Shown here piece by piece: positions 10,481 through 12,972 of a stretch of 12,972 nucleotides of DNA. This DNA comes from Candidatus Chloroheliales bacterium (GTDB lineage: Bacteria > Chloroflexota > Chloroflexia > QHBQ01): NCBI GenBank assembly GCA_003243865.1, contig QHBQ01000486.1, positions 1-12,972 on the forward strand, given 5' to 3'. The notes under the pieces were generated by a model. It searched no databases, was not told the DNA's origin, and saw nothing but the letters and a program-made list of their open reading frames with translations. The translations under genes and the position numbers were made by a program. Numbering within the stretch: position 1 is the stretch's first letter; the number at the start of each line of letters is the position of its first letter.

Positions 10481-12972
10481 TACCCCTTCACCATCCACTT
10501 TGTAACTTCTTTGTCCGCCAGCTTCGCTTGCCGCTTAATCCTGCGCCGTGCGACCAGCAATGCAGGTAGGTGGCGTATGGTCGCCAGCAGGGCGCGGCCC
10601 TGGATGCGGGCCATCTCGCGGGCTTGTGGCGGAGTAGCGCGGCTGAGGCTACGGGTTTGCACCCCGACAGTGTGCGCGGCGAAGCGCCGCCACTCGCGCC
10701 AGGCTAGGCGCGGCGGCGCTAGCTTGAGCAGCATATAGAGGTGGTTGCGGGTGGTGTGATAGATGAAGAACGGCGACCACTCCTTGCTGCTGCCCGCATG
10801 GATGTGGTGAACCACCGCCGCTGGCACGTACCAGACCTCCCAGCCCGCCAGCCGCATCCGCCAGGCCAGGTCCATGTCCTCATAGTACATGAAAAATGAC
10901 GAGTCGAAGTAGCCAACTTCGCGCAGCGCCGCTGTGCGCAGCAGCACGCCCGCACCGCAGAACCCGAACACCTGCTCCTCGGTATCGTACTGCCCCGCGT
11001 CTGCCTCATACGTCTGGCTGGTGCCGACCACCACCGCGCCGCGATCGCGCCCGCTGCCCTCGGCCAGCAGCAGGGTGCCAGCGTTCTGAATCGTGGGCGG
11101 GGCGGCGGCCAGCAGGTGGGCTGGTATCTCGATAGGGATGTCTCCGCTGGGCGGGTTCGTCACATCGAGCAAGGTTTCGCCACTGACACAGACCCGCAGG
11201 CGCAGTGGGCCAGCTGCTTCAGGGCGGGTGGAGTTGATGCCCAGCAGCAGCGGCAACGGCTGGTCAGCAGTGGTGAACGGCACAAAGGCGGTAGCGTGAC
11301 CCGCCGTCCAGCGATATATACTTTCACCCTCACCCTCCGACCCGTAGAAGCCAGGGCCGTATTCGACCTCACTGAGGGCAGGCGCCGCGCCACGGGCGGT
11401 ATCGGGCGCGATTCGAGTAACGATTACGCCGAGGTCGCGGTCATCACTGCTGATGCCAAGCTGCTGCGGATTGAAGGTGGTCGCCTCGATTACCAGCGGC
11501 AGGCGGCGGTAGAAGAAGAGCAGCTTGCTGGTCAAAGCCCCGCCGCGAGGGTGACGGACGGCGGCGTCCACCAGGGCGCGCAGCCAGCCGTGGTCAACCC
11601 GTGTGTCGTTGTTGAGCAACGCCACGAACTCGCCCTTCGCCGCCTGCATCGCCACGTTGTTGCCCTCGGCGAAGGCGAGGTTGGCGGGGTTGGCGATGAT
11701 GCGCACCCAGGGGAAGTGGGCGCGGGTGTACTCGATCGAGGCATCGCTGCTGGCGTTGTCCACCAGCACCACCTCGTAGGCATCGGGCGGATAATCCAGT
11801 ATGCCGGGAGCAAGTGAGGCGAGGCAGGCGGGCAGGAAGCGAAGCCCGTTGTAGTTAACGATCACCACGCTGACGTAAGGGGCAGTGAGGTTGGGCGGCG
11901 GCGTGCCAAGCTCCACGCTGGCGGCGTGGGCGGCGAGGGTGCGCTTGTCAACTACTGCTTTTGGGTCGCGGGGTTTCCCTTTCAGCCTGCTGCCCAGGCG
12001 CACCAGCGGCGAACTGTTCAGCCGATCCAGTTCGGCCTGCAGCTGCTCCTGCACGCCCGCCCGCCAGGCCACCTCTTCGCGCAGCGAGGCGATGGCCTGC
12101 TCTTGCGCAGTCAACTGTTCCCGCAGGTCGGTAATGATCGCCTCATAACGGTCGCTGGTATCGCGCACCGCCTGGGCGGTGAAGGCGTCCTTGTCGCGGA
12201 TGACCTGTTCGAGATAGGCATCCTTCTCCGCGATGACCTGCTCGGTGTAGGCGCGGCTCTCGGCAATGCCTGCTTCCAACCCAGCGATTACCTTGTCCTT
12301 CTCGGCGATGACTTGCGCGGTGAACGCATCCTTGTTCTTGATTACCTCAGCAAGATGAGCGGTGGCATCGGCGGTAGCCCGTTCAGCGTCGGAGGGGTAC
12401 TGGCCGCGATCGGGGGCGAGTTGGGGGTCGGCAACGAAGCGCAGCAGCGGCGCGGCCACCTTGTCCCAGGCGAAGTCGGGCTGTACCGCAGCGAAGCGGG
12501 TGGCGAACTCGGCGCGGGGGGTGGCAAGCACATCGAGCAGCGCAGCGGCCAACTCATGCTCGTCGGCGTCAGGGGCAAGCACGCGACCGAGGCCGCGCGC
12601 CGCAACCATCTCGCTGAGGCTGTCGCCGCCACTGATCACCATCGGCAGGCCCGCCCAGATGTAATCGAGTAGGCGGGTGCGGAAGCTGAAGCGGGTTTCG
12701 ATGTGCTCCGCATGGATGCTGACGCCCACATCGGCGGCGACCAGGTAGGAGGCCCGCTGCTCGTAATCCACCCAGTCCTGAAAGAAGACGGTGTTATCGA
12801 GCAGGCCGAGCGCGGCGCTGAGGTCGCGGGCCTGCTGCGCCATCGCTGAAGGTGGCACGACCGGGTTAGGGTGGCGGGTACCCATAAACAACAGGCGGGC
12901 GCGCGGTTCTTTTTCCAGCACGAGGGGCATGGCCCGCACCAGGGTGAGTGGGTCGAACCACTCCCAGATGCC
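10480..12972 (-). CDS. Bifunctional GT4 / coiled-coil / GT2 glycosyltransferase fusion, N-terminus beyond the window
   Basis: The frame is open at the window edge; 830 residues are visible and the N-terminal GT4 half is missing. Visible residues 1-190 are the donor half of a GT4-like enzyme (GIWEWFDPLTL, LLFMGTRHPNP, ETRFSFRTRLLDYIWAGLPM). Residues about 205-320 form a coiled coil with repeated KDAFTAQVI/EKD motifs. A GT2 (WbbL/rhamnosyltransferase-like) domain starts at YVSVVIVNYNG (366-376), with VLVDNASSD (402-410), the DxD-type LLNNDTRVD (452-460), FFMYYEDMDLAWR (693-705) and RNHLYMLLK (742-750). An extra segment of about 110 residues (540-651) splits the GT2 domain before VFGFCGAGVLLR (668-679). 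Such multi-domain enzymes build surface polysaccharides by successive sugar transfers. A basic tail may peripherally associate with membrane. It is upstream of the GT4 gene and probably in one operon with it. The TAG stop abuts a heptamer repeat. Confidence 0.92.
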   Translation of the reverse strand, partial: GIWEWFDPLTLVRAMPLVLEKEPRARLLFMGTRHPNPVVPPSAMAQQARDLSAALGLLDNTVFFQDWVDYEQRASYLVAADVGVSIHAEHIETRFSFRTRLLDYIWAGLPMVISGGDSLSEMVAARGLGRVLAPDADEHELAAALLDVLATPRAEFATRFAAVQPDFAWDKVAAPLLRFVADPQLAPDRGQYPSDAERATADATAHLAEVIKNKDAFTAQVIAEKDKVIAGLEAGIAESRAYTEQVIAEKDAYLEQVIRDKDAFTAQAVRDTSDRYEAIITDLREQLTAQEQAIASLREEVAWRAGVQEQLQAELDRLNSSPLVRLGSRLKGKPRDPKAVVDKRTLAAHAASVELGTPPPNLTAPYVSVVIVNYNGLRFLPACLASLAPGILDYPPDAYEVVLVDNASSDASIEYTRAHFPWVRIIANPANLAFAEGNNVAMQAAKGEFVALLNNDTRVDHGWLRALVDAAVRHPRGGALTSKLLFFYRRLPLVIEATTFNPQQLGISSDDRDLGVIVTRIAPDTARGAAPALSEVEYGPGFYGSEGEGESIYRWTAGHATAFVPFTTADQPLPLLLGINSTRPEAAGPLRLRVCVSGETLLDVTNPPSGDIPIEIPAHLLAAAPPTIQNAGTLLLAEGSGRDRGAVVVGTSQTYEADAGQYDTEEQVFGFCGAGVLLRTAALREVGYFDSSFFMYYEDMDLAWRMRLAGWEVWYVPAAVVHHIHAGSSKEWSPFFIYHTTRNHLYMLLKLAPPRLAWREWRRFAAHTVGVQTRSLSRATPPQAREMARIQGRALLATIRHLPALLVARRRIKRQAKLADKEVTKWMVKG
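11020..11355 (-). other. Inserted domain in the GT2 half of the fusion glycosyltransferase
   Basis: The segment begins GFYGSEGEGESIYRWTAGHA and continues through NSTRP and a beta-like stretch to DRGAVVVG. It lies between DDRDLG and the conserved VFGFCGA of the GT2 domain, where ordinary GT2 enzymes have only a short loop. It resembles the insert of the neighbouring GT4 enzyme at 9617-9988. Confidence 0.6.
12180..12350 (-). repeat. Internal repeats encoding the coiled-coil linker
   Basis: Motifs of the form [EK]KDAFTAQVI and EQVIAEKDAY recur about five times over this stretch, spaced by roughly 10-20 residues. The DNA copies, for example around 12180-12210 and 12320-12350, are similar, suggesting growth by duplication of the linker between GT4 and GT2. 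Confidence 0.6.

Noticed and set aside
10130..10738. Open frame of 202 codons on the + strand, containing LTLALSRKGRGE
   Set aside because: It runs antisense to the two glycosyltransferases and across the repeat between them; its composition is that of a shadow frame.

Overview
The window is GC-rich, roughly 60-65% by eye. It carries complete or partial genes for polysaccharide glycosyltransferases, a PHP-type family X DNA polymerase, a YgjP-type metallopeptidase and a large NB-ARC/TPR STAND ATPase. Gene style, dense GC-rich intergenic repeats and the glycosyltransferase architecture fit a member of Chloroflexota, probably a filamentous Chloroflexia-like organism. That assignment is a judgement from gene style, not from a marker gene.

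Layout. Positions 1-912 (+) hold the C-terminal part of an unidentified protein with a long disordered tail studded with basic clusters. A G/C-rich tandem repeat (923-1024) leads to a YgjP/DUF45-type zinc metallopeptidase (1088-1666, +). A repeat-rich gap with a good sigma70-type promoter then leads to a STAND locus on the + strand. This is a 132-residue hydrophobic ORF (1937-2335) and a long NB-ARC-TPR protein (2348-4915) in the same reading frame, separated only by one TAG codon and four sense codons. The 453-bp convergent gap 4916-5368 consists mostly of modular intergenic repeats. On the minus strand, reading leftwards from 12972, come a GT4/coiled-coil/GT2 fusion glycosyltransferase (open at the window edge), a GT4 glycosyltransferase, a SAM methyltransferase with an odd coding-like stretch before it, and a two-gene operon encoding a membrane-anchored ferritin-like protein and PolX. 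That operon is driven by a near-consensus promoter.

How the genes work together. The two glycosyltransferases are adjacent, co-oriented and share an inserted presumed beta-rich domain, so they probably act in one surface-glycan pathway. The ferritin-like protein and PolX are separated by 3 nt and are probably cotranscribed, which suggests a stress or DNA-repair link. The STAND locus stands alone and looks like a conflict-type (defence or programmed death) module. Its N-terminal region is AT-richer than its ATPase core, and its sensor array of 40-residue TPRs is still homogenising at DNA level.

The main oddities are: (1) the in-frame TAG splitting the STAND protein; (2) four genes on both strands whose stop codon lies in or abuts tandem heptanucleotide repeats that carry stop codons and so close all three frames; (3) the same extra domain inserted into two unrelated glycosyltransferase folds; and (4) composite intergenic repeats built from three modules in different orders and orientations.
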